Assembly (NCBI GenBank): GCA_964614655.1
Contig: CAZTPF010000010.1
Span: 1-64,000, forward strand
From: Casp-actino8 sp964614655
Lineage (GTDB): Bacteria > Actinomycetota > Acidimicrobiia > Acidimicrobiales > Ilumatobacteraceae
Length of the DNA: 64,000 bases
Direction of reading: 5' to 3'
Part shown: positions 33,174 to 41,180 of the stretch, piece after piece
Layout: each line of letters begins with the position of its first letter
Numbering within the stretch: position 1 is the first letter of the stretch
The notes under the pieces: generated by a model
Database searches by the model: none
The model's input: the letters and a program-made list of their open reading frames with translations, nothing else
What the model was told of the DNA's origin: nothing
Position numbers and translations under genes: made by a program

Positions 33174-34088
33174 TCAGGGGTGGCGAGCGACGAAGTCGAC
33201 GATCGCCCGCGCGAACTCCGGTCCTTTGTCCTCCTGCAGGAAGTGGCCGGCACCCTCGATGGTCGTGTGCGGCATGCCCTCGCATCCCGGCACGTGCTTG
33301 CGGAACGCCCACTCGCCGTTGCGTGTGACCGGATCTTCGTCACTGAACATGCACACGAAAGGTTTGGTCCATGTTCCGAGCACGTCCCAAGCAGCTCGGT
33401 TCTCCGCGCTGGACGGTGCGTCGAGGGACGCCGGAACGAGCGTCGGGAAGATCCGCGCTCCGGCTTTGTGGTCGTCGTCGGGGAACGGTGCGTCGTAGCC
33501 GGCGACGACTTCGGGAGACAGAGGTTTGGATGCGCAACCGCCTTCGACGATGCGACCCACCTGGAACACCGGCGTGTTCTGACTGAACTCCCGCCAGGCC
33601 AAGAAGGCGGCGTTCGGCGGCGGATCGCCGGTGGGAAGACCGCCGTTGCCGAGAACGATGCGGGAGAAACGTTGCGACAACGACGTGGCCAGTCGAAGTC
33701 CGATCAACGATCCCCAGTCCTGGCACACGAGGGTGAGACCGTGAAAGTTGTTGATGAGGAGCCATTGGCTCATCCAGTCGACATGCGACTCGTAGGTGTA
33801 GTCGGAGGTCGACGTCGGCTTGTCGCTGCGCCCGAAACCCACCAGATCGGGTGCGATCACCCGATGACCGGCCTCGACGAGAACCGGGATCATGTGTCGA
33901 TAGAGATACGACCAGGTGGGCTCGCCGTGCATGCACAAGATGGTCTCGGCGGCATCCGACGGTCCGACGTCGACGTGTGCGACCCGCAGAGTCGTGCCGT
34001 CGGCCGCTGTCACGTCGGTGTAGACGGGTTCGTAGGGAAAGTCGGTCAGACCGTCGAAACGTTCGTCAGGAGTGCGAGCCACCAACAT
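33174..34088 (-). CDS. Haloalkane dehalogenase (DhlA/DhmA-type)
   Basis: Alpha/beta hydrolase that converts haloalkanes to alcohols and halide. The 304-aa protein shows the family's MLVARTPDERFDGL-like start and the oxyanion region CMHGEPTWSYLYRHMIPVL. The nucleophile is in LTLVCQDWGSLIGL (Asp followed by the halide-binding Trp), the C-terminal acid in CMFSDEDPVTR, and the base in EGAGHFLQEDKG. These match subfamily I. The ATG at 34,088 is chosen over one five codons upstream because TACGGT lies exactly 12 to 7 nt before it. Some members of this group act on epoxides or unknown esters, so the substrate is open. Confidence 0.85.
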   Translation of the reverse strand: MLVARTPDERFDGLTDFPYEPVYTDVTAADGTTLRVAHVDVGPSDAAETILCMHGEPTWSYLYRHMIPVLVEAGHRVIAPDLVGFGRSDKPTSTSDYTYESHVDWMSQWLLINNFHGLTLVCQDWGSLIGLRLATSLSQRFSRIVLGNGGLPTGDPPPNAAFLAWREFSQNTPVFQVGRIVEGGCASKPLSPEVVAGYDAPFPDDDHKAGARIFPTLVPASLDAPSSAENRAAWDVLGTWTKPFVCMFSDEDPVTRNGEWAFRKHVPGCEGMPHTTIEGAGHFLQEDKGPEFARAIVDFVARHP

Positions 34089-34094
34089 GAGGCC

Positions 34095-34100
34095 ACCGTA
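34095..34100 (-). promoter_or_regulatory. -10 box TACGGT of the dehalogenase gene
   Basis: TACGGT on the minus strand lies exactly 12 to 7 nt before the ATG at 34,088 and decides between two in-frame starts. Confidence 0.6.
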
Positions 34101-34152
34101 CACATCGCCCGAGCCGCCGAACGAGCACGGATCGACGACGACCGAACGACGG

Positions 34153-35184
34153 TCAGATCACGTACGTGCTCGACAGACGGGCGGGTCCGCCGTCGACCGT
34201 GCGCAACCGACCCTCGTCGACCAGTTGGGTGAGGTGCGACAGGACGCTGCGGGCCGCCGCCACGTGAAGGTGTGGTGACACCGCTGCGTACATTCGTCGC
34301 ACCATCGGTACGACCGTGTCGAGTCCGTCGGCGATCGCCTCGAGGACCTGCTTCTCGCGTGACAGCCGGTGTTCGTAATAGGCGTCGAGGAACGGCCCGG
34401 GATCGGTGACCGGCGCTCCATGGGTCGGCCAGAGAACGGCGTCTCCACGACGACGGACCTTGTCGAGCGAGGACAGATAGGCGCGCATGTCTCCGTCCGG
34501 CGGCGACACGACGGTGGTACTCCAGCCCATGACGTGATCACCAGTGAACAGAGCCCGTTCCTCTTCGAGAGCAACACACATGTGATTGGAGGTGTGACCC
34601 GGTGTGTGCACGCCACGAAGCGTCCAGCCGTCGCCCTCGGCCACGAGTCCGCCGTCGTCGACGCGTACGTCGGGTACGAAGTCGGTGTCGACCGTCTCTC
34701 GCACTTCGAAGTCGTCGGGATCGAGACCGGCCTGGCGAGCGATCTCCTTTTCGGCCTCGACCTCCTCGGCGGTCTTCGGGGGCGGCGCCAACTGCTTCAT
34801 GACCTCGATGTCGTCGTCGTTGTCGAGCAATCCGACGGCACCGTGCGGCTTCCACGCCACGGTGGGAGCACCGGTCAGTTCCTTCAGCCAGGCGGCGAGA
34901 CCCACGTGATCGCTGTGGCAATGGGTGACGACGATCGCCGTGACATGTCGGTCGGCCAACACCGCCTCGAGTGCCTGACGATGTTCGGGCACATCGGGTC
35001 CCGGGTCGATGACCGCACACTCGCGCAGAGACGGGTCGGGCGAGCCGATCAGATAGGTGCCGGTTCCGGTGAACGTGAAGTGATTGGGATTGCGGGCGAT
35101 CACTCGCTCGACACGCGGGGCGACGCGCTCGATGGTCGCGTAGCTCAGTGGATCGATCGGGCTCACGAACGGGATACCGGCCAT
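34153..35184 (-). CDS. Metallo-beta-lactamase-fold hydrolase with winged-helix tail (LACTB2-like)
   Basis: A 343-aa cytoplasmic hydrolase. The metal motif is VVTHCHSDHVGLAAW (HxHxDH, about residues 86-91), with further ligands in GVHTPGHTSNHMC and FTGDHVMGWSTT and the final His in ALWPTHGAPV. The C-terminal 70 residues form the small winged-helix (BLACT_WH) domain seen in LACTB2 proteins, which can be ribonucleases or thioester hydrolases. GGAGGAG before the ATG is a strong Shine-Dalgarno sequence. It lies 10 nt past the asparaginase stop, so it is co-transcribed with the AI-2E transporter and asparaginase. Confidence 0.87.
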   Translation of the reverse strand: MAGIPFVSPIDPLSYATIERVAPRVERVIARNPNHFTFTGTGTYLIGSPDPSLRECAVIDPGPDVPEHRQALEAVLADRHVTAIVVTHCHSDHVGLAAWLKELTGAPTVAWKPHGAVGLLDNDDDIEVMKQLAPPPKTAEEVEAEKEIARQAGLDPDDFEVRETVDTDFVPDVRVDDGGLVAEGDGWTLRGVHTPGHTSNHMCVALEEERALFTGDHVMGWSTTVVSPPDGDMRAYLSSLDKVRRRGDAVLWPTHGAPVTDPGPFLDAYYEHRLSREKQVLEAIADGLDTVVPMVRRMYAAVSPHLHVAAARSVLSHLTQLVDEGRLRTVDGGPARLSSTYVI

Positions 35185-35194
35185 CGCTCCTCCT

Positions 35195-36217
35195 TCACTC
35201 GTCGACGATCGGGGCGAGATCCGAGGAATCGAATTCTGCCAATGAACCGACGATACGCACCTCGCCGACCCGACGACCGTGTCCGAGAACCGGAGAGATC
35301 CAAGCCGACGGATCGACCCCGGTCACGTCGACGCCCAAGGCGCGAAGGGCTGCATGCATGAGAGGTGGCCGAGCACGATTGGAACCATCGGCGATCTTGA
35401 GAGCGACCGCTCGACCGTCGGGCAGCGCGGCGGCGAACACGCCTTCGGCACCGTCCTTGGCCATGAGCCCGTCGATTCCCTGCATGATGAGCGTGACGTC
35501 GCGACGCGGACCTCCGACCATGATCGGATTCGACGTCATGGCTCGGTGAACACGCACTCCGACAGCACCGGCTTCACCGGTGGCCATCGCACGAAAAGCC
35601 TTCGCCAGACCCACGAGTGAGACGACGTGAGCCGGCGCTCCACACCCGTCGACACCGATTCCGACGACCGGTGATCCGGTGAGACCAGGAATCGAATCGG
35701 TGATCCGACGCTGGAGAGGATGACTCTCCTCGAGATACGACGACACGTCCCAACCGTTCACTCGACAGGTGGCGAGCATCCCGGCGTGCTTACCCGAGCA
35801 ATTCTGCTGCAACGGTGACTTCGCACCACCCGATCGAACTGCGTCCTCCATCGACGAACTGTCGAGCGGCCAGTCGGCGGTGTTGAGCAGAGACGACTCG
35901 TCGAGACCGACCGAGTGGAGGATCCGACGAGCGCCGTCGAGATGTCGTCGCTCACCGTCGTGACTCGCGCAGACGAGGGCGAGTAATTCGTCGGGAAGGT
36001 CGAGACCGTTCTCCACCATGGCGAAGGCCTGCAACGGTTTGATCGACGACCGCGGATAGACGGCGACATCGGGATTCCCGATCGCGAAGGCAACCGACCC
36101 GTCGGCCGACAACGCCACGAGCGCGGCGTGGTGAATCGATTCACGACGACCGGATCTCGTGGTGATCGCCACGGGCTCGAACCCCAAAGCCGGTTCGAGT
36201 GACGAGCCGCGAGCCAT
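35195..36217 (-). CDS. L-asparaginase II family (AnsA, Rhizobium type) protein
   Basis: A 340-aa enzyme of the PF06089 group (type III asparaginases), unrelated to E. coli AnsA/B. The serine-lysine pair is in VAVYPRSSIKPLQAFAMVE (about residues 55-60), with CASHDGERRH, the zinc-site cysteine region NCSGKHAGMLATC, and GVDGCGAPAHVVSL. Predicted to release ammonia from asparagine. The ATG at 36,217 overlaps the stop of the AI-2E transporter gene by one base (TGATG); a TTG one codon upstream is not needed. Confidence 0.88.
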   Translation of the reverse strand: MARGSSLEPALGFEPVAITTRSGRRESIHHAALVALSADGSVAFAIGNPDVAVYPRSSIKPLQAFAMVENGLDLPDELLALVCASHDGERRHLDGARRILHSVGLDESSLLNTADWPLDSSSMEDAVRSGGAKSPLQQNCSGKHAGMLATCRVNGWDVSSYLEESHPLQRRITDSIPGLTGSPVVGIGVDGCGAPAHVVSLVGLAKAFRAMATGEAGAVGVRVHRAMTSNPIMVGGPRRDVTLIMQGIDGLMAKDGAEGVFAAALPDGRAVALKIADGSNRARPPLMHAALRALGVDVTGVDPSAWISPVLGHGRRVGEVRIVGSLAEFDSSDLAPIVDE

Positions 36218-37407
36218 CAACGATTCCGGCCGCGCCGCAGACGACGTCGCTTCCCGGGCGACTGATCGGAGTGCAGTTCACGCCGGGCCGAGCGAGTGGT
36301 CTTGTCGTCCATGGCCACCAAGGGATCTTCGATCAAGTCGTGACGTTCACCCGACGCCGCCGACAAGGCGACCGCCATGGCCGCGACCGGGAGAGCCAGA
36401 ATCGCTCCGACTGGGCCGAGTAGTGCTGCTCCGGCGATGGCGGCACCGAAGGACACCGCCGGATGTATCTCCATCGTGCGGGCCGTGACACGCGGTGCCA
36501 CGACGAAGTTCTCGAACTGCTGGTACAGAACGATCACGACGAGTACGAGCAGAGCGTCGAACGGCGAGTCGATGAAGGTCAGCACCACGGGCAGGATGCC
36601 TGCGATGTAGGTACCGATCACCGGGATGAACTGCGAGACGAGACCCACCCACACAGCGAGCGCAACGGGTGCCGTGGTTCCGATCGACTGGAACGCGATC
36701 CAGTGCACGAAAGCAGAGACACCGGCCAAGAGCGCACGGCTGTAGAGATATCCACCCGTCTTGTCGATGGCGAGCTCCCAGGTGTCGAGAACTCGGCGCT
36801 GTCGCGCCGGCGTCAGTCGACTGCACACGGAACGCCGCAACCGCGGCCCGTCGGCGACGAGGTAGAAGGTGAACAACAGGACCGTGAAGCCCTGGAGCAG
36901 AAGACCGAGCGCGGTCACCGAGAGACGCAATGCCTCGTCCTGCTGATTGCGGATGAACTCCTGTACGGGACCATCCGGATCCTGAATCGAGGCATTCACG
37001 TCACCGGGATCGATCTGGGCTCCGAACGTGTCGTTCAGGAAGTCGACGGTGCGATTCACGTAGCGCTCGGAGTTCTGCAACAGGTCGGCGATCTGAGTCG
37101 CCACGAGGGTTCCGATGGCCACCACGAACACCAGAACCACGACGATCAGAAAAAGCAGGACGAGCGCCGTGGCCCGCCCCCGCCTCCATCCCCGGCGAGC
37201 CAGACGCATCACCCCGGGTTCGATGGCCAAGGCGAGGAAGAGCGACACCAGTACGAGGATCAGGAGCGAGAAGAGCCGGTCGTAGGCGTAACGGATCAGA
37301 ATCGTGCCCAGGAATCCGAGCCAGAAGACGACCACGGCCTTCCAGATCCAGGGAGGCATGCGGCGCGACGTCCAGACGTCGGTCGTTTCGGGACTCTCGT
37401 CGGACAT
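36217..37407 (-). CDS. AI-2E family transporter (TqsA/PerM superfamily)
   Basis: A 396-aa membrane protein with about eight helices (KAVVVFWLGFLGTILIRYAY near residue 30, then LVSLFLALAI, TALVLLFLIVVVLVFVV and a C-terminal set). It has the long soluble loop with QIADLLQNSERYVNRT and the conserved GxxxxFIPVIGTYIAGILPVVL segment (about residues 235-260), followed by NFVVAPRVTARTMEIHP. Members export or exchange diverse small molecules, including AI-2; the cargo is unknown. A TACGCT box lies exactly 12 to 7 nt before its ATG and would drive transporter, asparaginase and MBL hydrolase together. Confidence 0.88.
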   Translation of the reverse strand: MSDESPETTDVWTSRRMPPWIWKAVVVFWLGFLGTILIRYAYDRLFSLLILVLVSLFLALAIEPGVMRLARRGWRRGRATALVLLFLIVVVLVFVVAIGTLVATQIADLLQNSERYVNRTVDFLNDTFGAQIDPGDVNASIQDPDGPVQEFIRNQQDEALRLSVTALGLLLQGFTVLLFTFYLVADGPRLRRSVCSRLTPARQRRVLDTWELAIDKTGGYLYSRALLAGVSAFVHWIAFQSIGTTAPVALAVWVGLVSQFIPVIGTYIAGILPVVLTFIDSPFDALLVLVVIVLYQQFENFVVAPRVTARTMEIHPAVSFGAAIAGAALLGPVGAILALPVAAMAVALSAASGERHDLIEDPLVAMDDKTTRSARRELHSDQSPGKRRRLRRGRNR

Positions 37408-37413
37408 GTGACG

Positions 37414-37419
37414 AGCGTA
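37414..37419 (-). promoter_or_regulatory. -10 box TACGCT of the AI-2E/asparaginase/MBL unit
   Basis: TACGCT on the minus strand lies exactly 12 to 7 nt before the ATG at 37,407. Confidence 0.6.
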
Positions 37420-37466
37420 GTGAGTGCGACCGAGCCGTTCGACACGTCTCGTGGGACGATGTCGGG

Positions 37467-38414
37467 GTGAAGGAGTCGCCGACGAACCCGCCGAGCAACC
37501 CGCTGACGAACCCGGGGGTGGCCCTCGAGTCGGCGCGTCGCCTCATCGCCGACGCCGTGCGGGATCGCGTGGTCGGAGAACGCGCCGACGAGCGTTCGGC
37601 TCAGCTCTTCTCGGCACCCGGTGAACGGTGGTTCGCCGAGGATCGCCCGATCCGCATCGTCCACGCGGACGTCTCGATGTTCATCGGGGGGTTGCGCGCT
37701 CTCTTGTTCCAGTCGCTGCATCCGCTCGCCATGGCCGGGGTCGCCGCCCACAGCGACTACCGCGCCGATCCCTGGGGCCGACTGCAGCGAACCGCCGACT
37801 TTCTGGCCGCCACGACCTTTGGTCCGGCGACCGAATCGGAACGAGCGATCGCCATGGTCAAAAAAGTGCACGAACGTGTGGTCGGGATCGCATCCGACGG
37901 TCGTCCCTATCGCGCCAACGATCCGCACCTCTTGAAGTGGGTACACATCGCCGAAGTCGACTCGTTCATCGCCGCCCATCGTGTGTTCGGCGAAACCACC
38001 CTCACCGAGAACGACTACGACCACTACGTGGCCGACATGTCGCTGATCGCCGATCGTCTCGGCGTCGTGGAGCCTCCACGGTCGGTGGCCCAATTGCGAC
38101 AGCAACTTCGCTACTACCGAGGTGAGCTCGCATCGAGCCGCGAAGCGCGCGACGCCGCCCGGTATCTGTTGATCACTCCCCCGCTACCGCTCGCCATTCG
38201 TCCGGTGTACGGGATCATCGGAGCGGCAGCCGTGAGCCTCTTGCCGGCCTGGACGCGTCGACCGCTGCGACTTCCATGGTTGCCGATCACCGAAAGGGCA
38301 GTGGCCCGACCGGCCGGAGCCGTGCTCACGCGAACTCTTCGCTGGGCGCTCACACCCGACGCCCCGCACCGCGAGATTCCCGGGGCCGACGTGATCGACA
38401 TCGCGGCGCGCTGA
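37467..38414 (+). CDS. MpaB/rubber-oxygenase-like DUF2236 protein
   Basis: A 315-aa protein of the DUF2236 family, whose characterised members are b-type heme oxygenases such as latex-clearing protein Lcp and fungal MpaB. The conserved region reads LLFQSLHPLAMAGVAAHSDY (His as likely heme or structural ligand, about residue 88), RADPWGRLQRTADFLAATTFG and HLLKWVHIAEVDSFIAAHRVFG. A hydrophobic segment near residues 235-260 may sit at the membrane. No signal peptide, unlike secreted Lcp. The start is a GTG. The substrate is unknown and heme binding is inferred from the family. Confidence 0.85.
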   Translation: MKESPTNPPSNPLTNPGVALESARRLIADAVRDRVVGERADERSAQLFSAPGERWFAEDRPIRIVHADVSMFIGGLRALLFQSLHPLAMAGVAAHSDYRADPWGRLQRTADFLAATTFGPATESERAIAMVKKVHERVVGIASDGRPYRANDPHLLKWVHIAEVDSFIAAHRVFGETTLTENDYDHYVADMSLIADRLGVVEPPRSVAQLRQQLRYYRGELASSREARDAARYLLITPPLPLAIRPVYGIIGAAAVSLLPAWTRRPLRLPWLPITERAVARPAGAVLTRTLRWALTPDAPHREIPGADVIDIAAR

Positions 38415-38424
38415 CCGCGTTCGC

Positions 38425-39174
38425 TCAGATTCGCTCGCGCCGCTTGGCCGCCCGCTGTACCAAGGCGTCGTACAGACGCTGTTGATGCGGATCGGTGGCC
38501 GCTGTGTCCTCCGGATGCCATTGCACGCCGATGATCCACTGGCCGCTTCCGGTGTGCTCGAGTCCTTCGACCAGACCGTCGTCGGATCGTGCCGTCACCT
38601 TCAGTCCTTTGGCGATCTCGTCGAGACCCTGGTGATGAAAGGAAGCCACTCGCGCCGAGGTGACGCGCATCGCCGATGCCAACTTCGAACCCTTGTCGAT
38701 CGCGACGTCGTGCAGAACGAAGTCCTGTCCGGCCGGAAACTTGTCGGGTGCATGCTGGACGACTCCTTCGATCTCTCCAATGTGCTGGATGAGAGTCCCT
38801 CCGAGGGTGACGTTCACCAATTGAATCCCTCGACACACGGCCAAAGTGGGGAGCTTGGCCTCGATGGCCGCGTGCACGAGGGCGGCCTCGAAATGATCCT
38901 GTTCGGGTATCACTCCGTACACGTGAGGTTGCCGATGTTGACCATAAAGATGGGGGTCTACGTCGGATCCGCCCATGAGAACGAGCCCGTCGAAACGCGA
39001 CAGCAACTCGAGCGCGTCGTCGTGACGTAGCTCGCGTGGAGACAGGGTGATGGGCTCCCCACCGGCTCTGATCACTGCGTCGAGATACACGCGACCGGCG
39101 AAGGAGATCGCGCTTCGCGACACCCGTCCGGCGGCGGCGATGCGACCGGCGACAGCGATCAGCGGACGAGACAT
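38425..39174 (-). CDS. Gamma-glutamyl-gamma-aminobutyrate hydrolase-like class I amidotransferase
   Basis: A 249-aa PuuD/peptidase C26 protein that hydrolyses gamma-glutamyl amides, as in putrescine breakdown. The nucleophile cysteine is in LAVCRGIQLVNVTLGGTL (about residue 114), the histidine-glutamate pair in IGVQWHPEDTAA, and VLMGGSDVDPHLYG and HHQGLDEIA are family signatures. Other polyamine genes are absent nearby, so the true substrate is uncertain. A TAGCCT box lies exactly 12 to 7 nt before its ATG. Confidence 0.9.
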   Translation of the reverse strand: MSRPLIAVAGRIAAAGRVSRSAISFAGRVYLDAVIRAGGEPITLSPRELRHDDALELLSRFDGLVLMGGSDVDPHLYGQHRQPHVYGVIPEQDHFEAALVHAAIEAKLPTLAVCRGIQLVNVTLGGTLIQHIGEIEGVVQHAPDKFPAGQDFVLHDVAIDKGSKLASAMRVTSARVASFHHQGLDEIAKGLKVTARSDDGLVEGLEHTGSGQWIIGVQWHPEDTAATDPHQQRLYDALVQRAAKRRERI

Positions 39175-39180
39175 GGCGAC

Positions 39181-39186
39181 AGGCTA
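39181..39186 (-). promoter_or_regulatory. -10 box TAGCCT of the PuuD-like gene
   Basis: TAGCCT on the minus strand lies exactly 12 to 7 nt before the ATG at 39,174, starting directly 3' of the YcaQ-like stop codon region. Confidence 0.6.
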
Positions 39187-40431
39187 ACGACGCCGCTGCG
39201 TCGACGAACGGCGAAGGGGTGCCGACAGATCACCACGACTTGCGACTTTCACCCGATCGAGTTCGAGCCAATCGGCCATCGATCTCAGTTCGTCGGCCAG
39301 TTCTCCGGCCACGTAGCTCATCTCGACATCCGCTTCGGCGAAGGCCCCGCCGACCAGAAGCGTGGACTCTCGACGATCGGCCTTCAGATCGACACGAGCC
39401 ACCAATCGATCGCCGAGCAGGAACGGCAGGACGTAATAGCCGAATCGACGCTTGGCGGCCGGTGTGTAGATCTCGATGCGGTAGTCGAAGTCGAAGAGCC
39501 ATCGACCACGATCGCGATGCCACACGATCGGATCGAACATGGAGAGAAGTGCGCGAGTCCCGAGTCGCCGGGGAACGCTCGCCGATGCGTCCATGTAAAA
39601 GGTTCCCCGACGATCGGTGACGTTCACCGGGACGACTCGCCCGTCCTCGACGAGTTCGGCGAGGCGCGGCTTCACCTGATCTTGTTTGAGGCGGTAGTAG
39701 TCGGCCACGTCCTTCAGCGACCCGACTCCCAACGACTTCGTCGCCAGAAGCACGAGTTCGCGATGGGCGTCGACGACGTCCGGAGTGGGGGCACGCAGAT
39801 GCTCGACGGGAATCACGCGCTCGGGGAGGTCGTAGAGGCGAGCGAAGTCGCTGTCACGACGAGTGGCCGTGACGCGTCCGCAGTAGAAGAGGTACTCGAG
39901 CGCGACCTTGGCGTCGTCCCAGTCCCACCACGGGTTCTTCTTGTCGGTTCGTTCGCTCAGATCACCCGCAGTCAGCGGTCCGTCGGCGGTGACCCGCGCC
40001 AGGACTTCGTCGACGTACCCGCGTCGACGTCGTCGAAGGTCGCGTGCGACCTCCCAAGGCCCGTCATGGCGTGACTCCATCTTCCAACGCCACAGTCGGT
40101 GATGTTCGGTCGGGACATGAGCCGCGGCATGAGCCCAGTACTCGAACAGGCGTCCGGCGGCCGTCGCCTTCGGAATCGCACGACGGTCGTGTGATCCGAG
40201 CCGGGCGAAGAGAGGGAGTTCCTGACTTCGTACGAGCACGTTGACACTGTCGATCTGTACCACACCCATGGTGCGGACAGCTTGAACGACGTGCCGTTGG
40301 GTGACCGAAGACGGACGCGGCCGATCGAAACCCTGAGCCGCCAACGCAAGGCGACGGGCCTCGTCGAGCGACAGCGAACGACGGGCGGTGTCAGTCGGCG
40401 ACGCTGATCGAGACCGACTGGATGACGACAT
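39184..40431 (-). CDS. ycaQ: YcaQ-type winged-helix DNA glycosylase
   Basis: HTH_42 family (AlkZ/YcaQ), DNA glycosylases that unhook alkylated bases and interstrand crosslinks. The 415-aa protein has the catalytic QxD of the YcaQ branch in VVQIDSVNVLVRSQELPLF (about residues 57-59), the beta-hairpin region HAAAHVPTEHH, and the winged helices RLKQDQVKPRLAELVEDGRV. The C-terminal MFDPIVWHRDRGRWLFDFDYRIEIY (two adjoining parts) and YYVLPFLLGDRLVARVDLKADR are characteristic. The ATG at 40,431 lies inside the upstream cyclophilin gene (41-nt overlap); a GTG at 40,449 is the alternative. Probably co-transcribed with that gene. Confidence 0.87.
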   Translation of the reverse strand: MSSSSRSRSASPTDTARRSLSLDEARRLALAAQGFDRPRPSSVTQRHVVQAVRTMGVVQIDSVNVLVRSQELPLFARLGSHDRRAIPKATAAGRLFEYWAHAAAHVPTEHHRLWRWKMESRHDGPWEVARDLRRRRRGYVDEVLARVTADGPLTAGDLSERTDKKNPWWDWDDAKVALEYLFYCGRVTATRRDSDFARLYDLPERVIPVEHLRAPTPDVVDAHRELVLLATKSLGVGSLKDVADYYRLKQDQVKPRLAELVEDGRVVPVNVTDRRGTFYMDASASVPRRLGTRALLSMFDPIVWHRDRGRWLFDFDYRIEIYTPAAKRRFGYYVLPFLLGDRLVARVDLKADRRESTLLVGGAFAEADVEMSYVAGELADELRSMADWLELDRVKVASRGDLSAPLRRSSTQRRR

Positions 40432-40948
40432 CGGTGCGCGGACGGTCACCCGGTCCGGTGGGAACGTTCTGCATCGCCTCGACGACGTCGAGTCCCTTCA
40501 CGACCTTGCCGAACAGCGAGTACAGAGGAGGCAGACGCACACCATCGGCACCGCTGATCAAGAAGAACTGGGAGCCGTTGGTGTCGGGGCCCGCGTTGGC
40601 CATGGCGAGCGAACCGATCTCGTACTGCCCGCTCTTCGGCAGCTCGTCCTCGAAGCGATAGCCCGGGCCGCCGGTCCCGGTGCCGGTGGGGTCGCCACCC
40701 TGACAGACGAAACCCTTGATGATTCGGTGGAAGATCACGTCGTCGTAATAGTGATTGAGCGCCAGGAAGACGAAGTTGTTCACGGTCTTCGGGGCCTTCA
40801 ACGCGTCGAGCGCGATGACGAGGGTTCCCATCGACGTCTCCATCGTGGCGGTGTAGCGCTTGTTCGGATCGATACCCATTTCGGGGTAAGCCGGGAATTT
40901 CTGCGACTTCGGAGCCGAACCATCGAACGGAGGAAAGGGAGTTGCCAT
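40391..40948 (-). CDS. Cytoplasmic cyclophilin-type peptidyl-prolyl isomerase
   Basis: A 185-aa PPIase without signal peptide. YTATMETSMGTLVIALDALKAP opens the domain (given as two parts), then VIFHRIIKGFVCQGGDPTG with the catalytic FHR, GGPGYRFEDELPKSG, LAMANAGPDTNGSQFF and LYSLFGKVVKGLDVVEAM. It resembles PpiA of mycobacteria. The ATG at 40,948 (MATPFPPFDG) has TAGCGT 13 to 8 nt upstream; the in-frame start three codons earlier is less likely. It differs from the membrane-anchored paralogue at 6,876 by lacking the anchor and linker. Confidence 0.94.
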   Translation of the reverse strand: MATPFPPFDGSAPKSQKFPAYPEMGIDPNKRYTATMETSMGTLVIALDALKAPKTVNNFVFLALNHYYDDVIFHRIIKGFVCQGGDPTGTGTGGPGYRFEDELPKSGQYEIGSLAMANAGPDTNGSQFFLISGADGVRLPPLYSLFGKVVKGLDVVEAMQNVPTGPGDRPRTDVVIQSVSISVAD

Positions 40949-40955
40949 GGGAAAC

Positions 40956-40961
40956 ACGCTA
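40956..40961 (-). promoter_or_regulatory. -10 box TAGCGT of the cyclophilin/ycaQ unit
   Basis: TAGCGT on the minus strand occupies -13 to -8 relative to the ATG at 40,948. It is only 12 bp from the divergent -10 box at 40,974. Confidence 0.55.
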
Positions 40962-40973
40962 CTGGCGGGCCAC

Positions 40974-40979
40974 TACTGT
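40974..40979 (+). promoter_or_regulatory. -10 box TACTGT of the DksA-like/epoxide hydrolase unit
   Basis: TACTGT lies exactly 12 to 7 nt before the GTG at 40,986 and supports the short 64-aa product. Confidence 0.6.
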
Positions 40980-40985
40980 GAAGGC

Positions 40986-41180
40986 GTGACCGACGACCCC
41001 GCCACTTCCCACGAGCGCACGACCGCATCGATCGACGCGATCGAGCGTGATCTGGCCGATGTGGAGGCCGCTCTCTCCCGCCTCGACAACGGCACGTACT
41101 GGACCGACGAGATCACCGGCCAGCCGTTGTCGGACGACCTGCTCTCCCGGCGCCCGTTGGCTCGGCGGAACGAATCGTGA
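40986..41180 (+). CDS. Small DksA/TraR-like protein without zinc-finger cysteines
   Basis: A 64-aa protein starting at a GTG. Residues 16-64 resemble the coiled-coil end and finger of DksA/TraR proteins: IDAIERDLADVEAALSRLDNGTYWTDEITGQPLSDDLL then RRPLARR. In classical members the turn reads G-x-Y-G-x-C and holds four cysteines; here TYWTDEITGQP has none, so no zinc is bound. It is far too short to reach through the RNA polymerase secondary channel as DksA does. Its GTG has a leaderless -10 box, and its stop overlaps the epoxide hydrolase start (GTGA). The role is unknown. Confidence 0.7.
   Translation: MTDDPATSHERTTASIDAIERDLADVEAALSRLDNGTYWTDEITGQPLSDDLLSRRPLARRNES

Noticed and set aside
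33174..34088. Haloalkane dehalogenase as evidence of a degradative mobile island
   Set aside because: No transposase, integrase or change of base composition nearby; dehalogenase-like alpha/beta hydrolases are common chromosomal genes in marine and soil actinobacteria.
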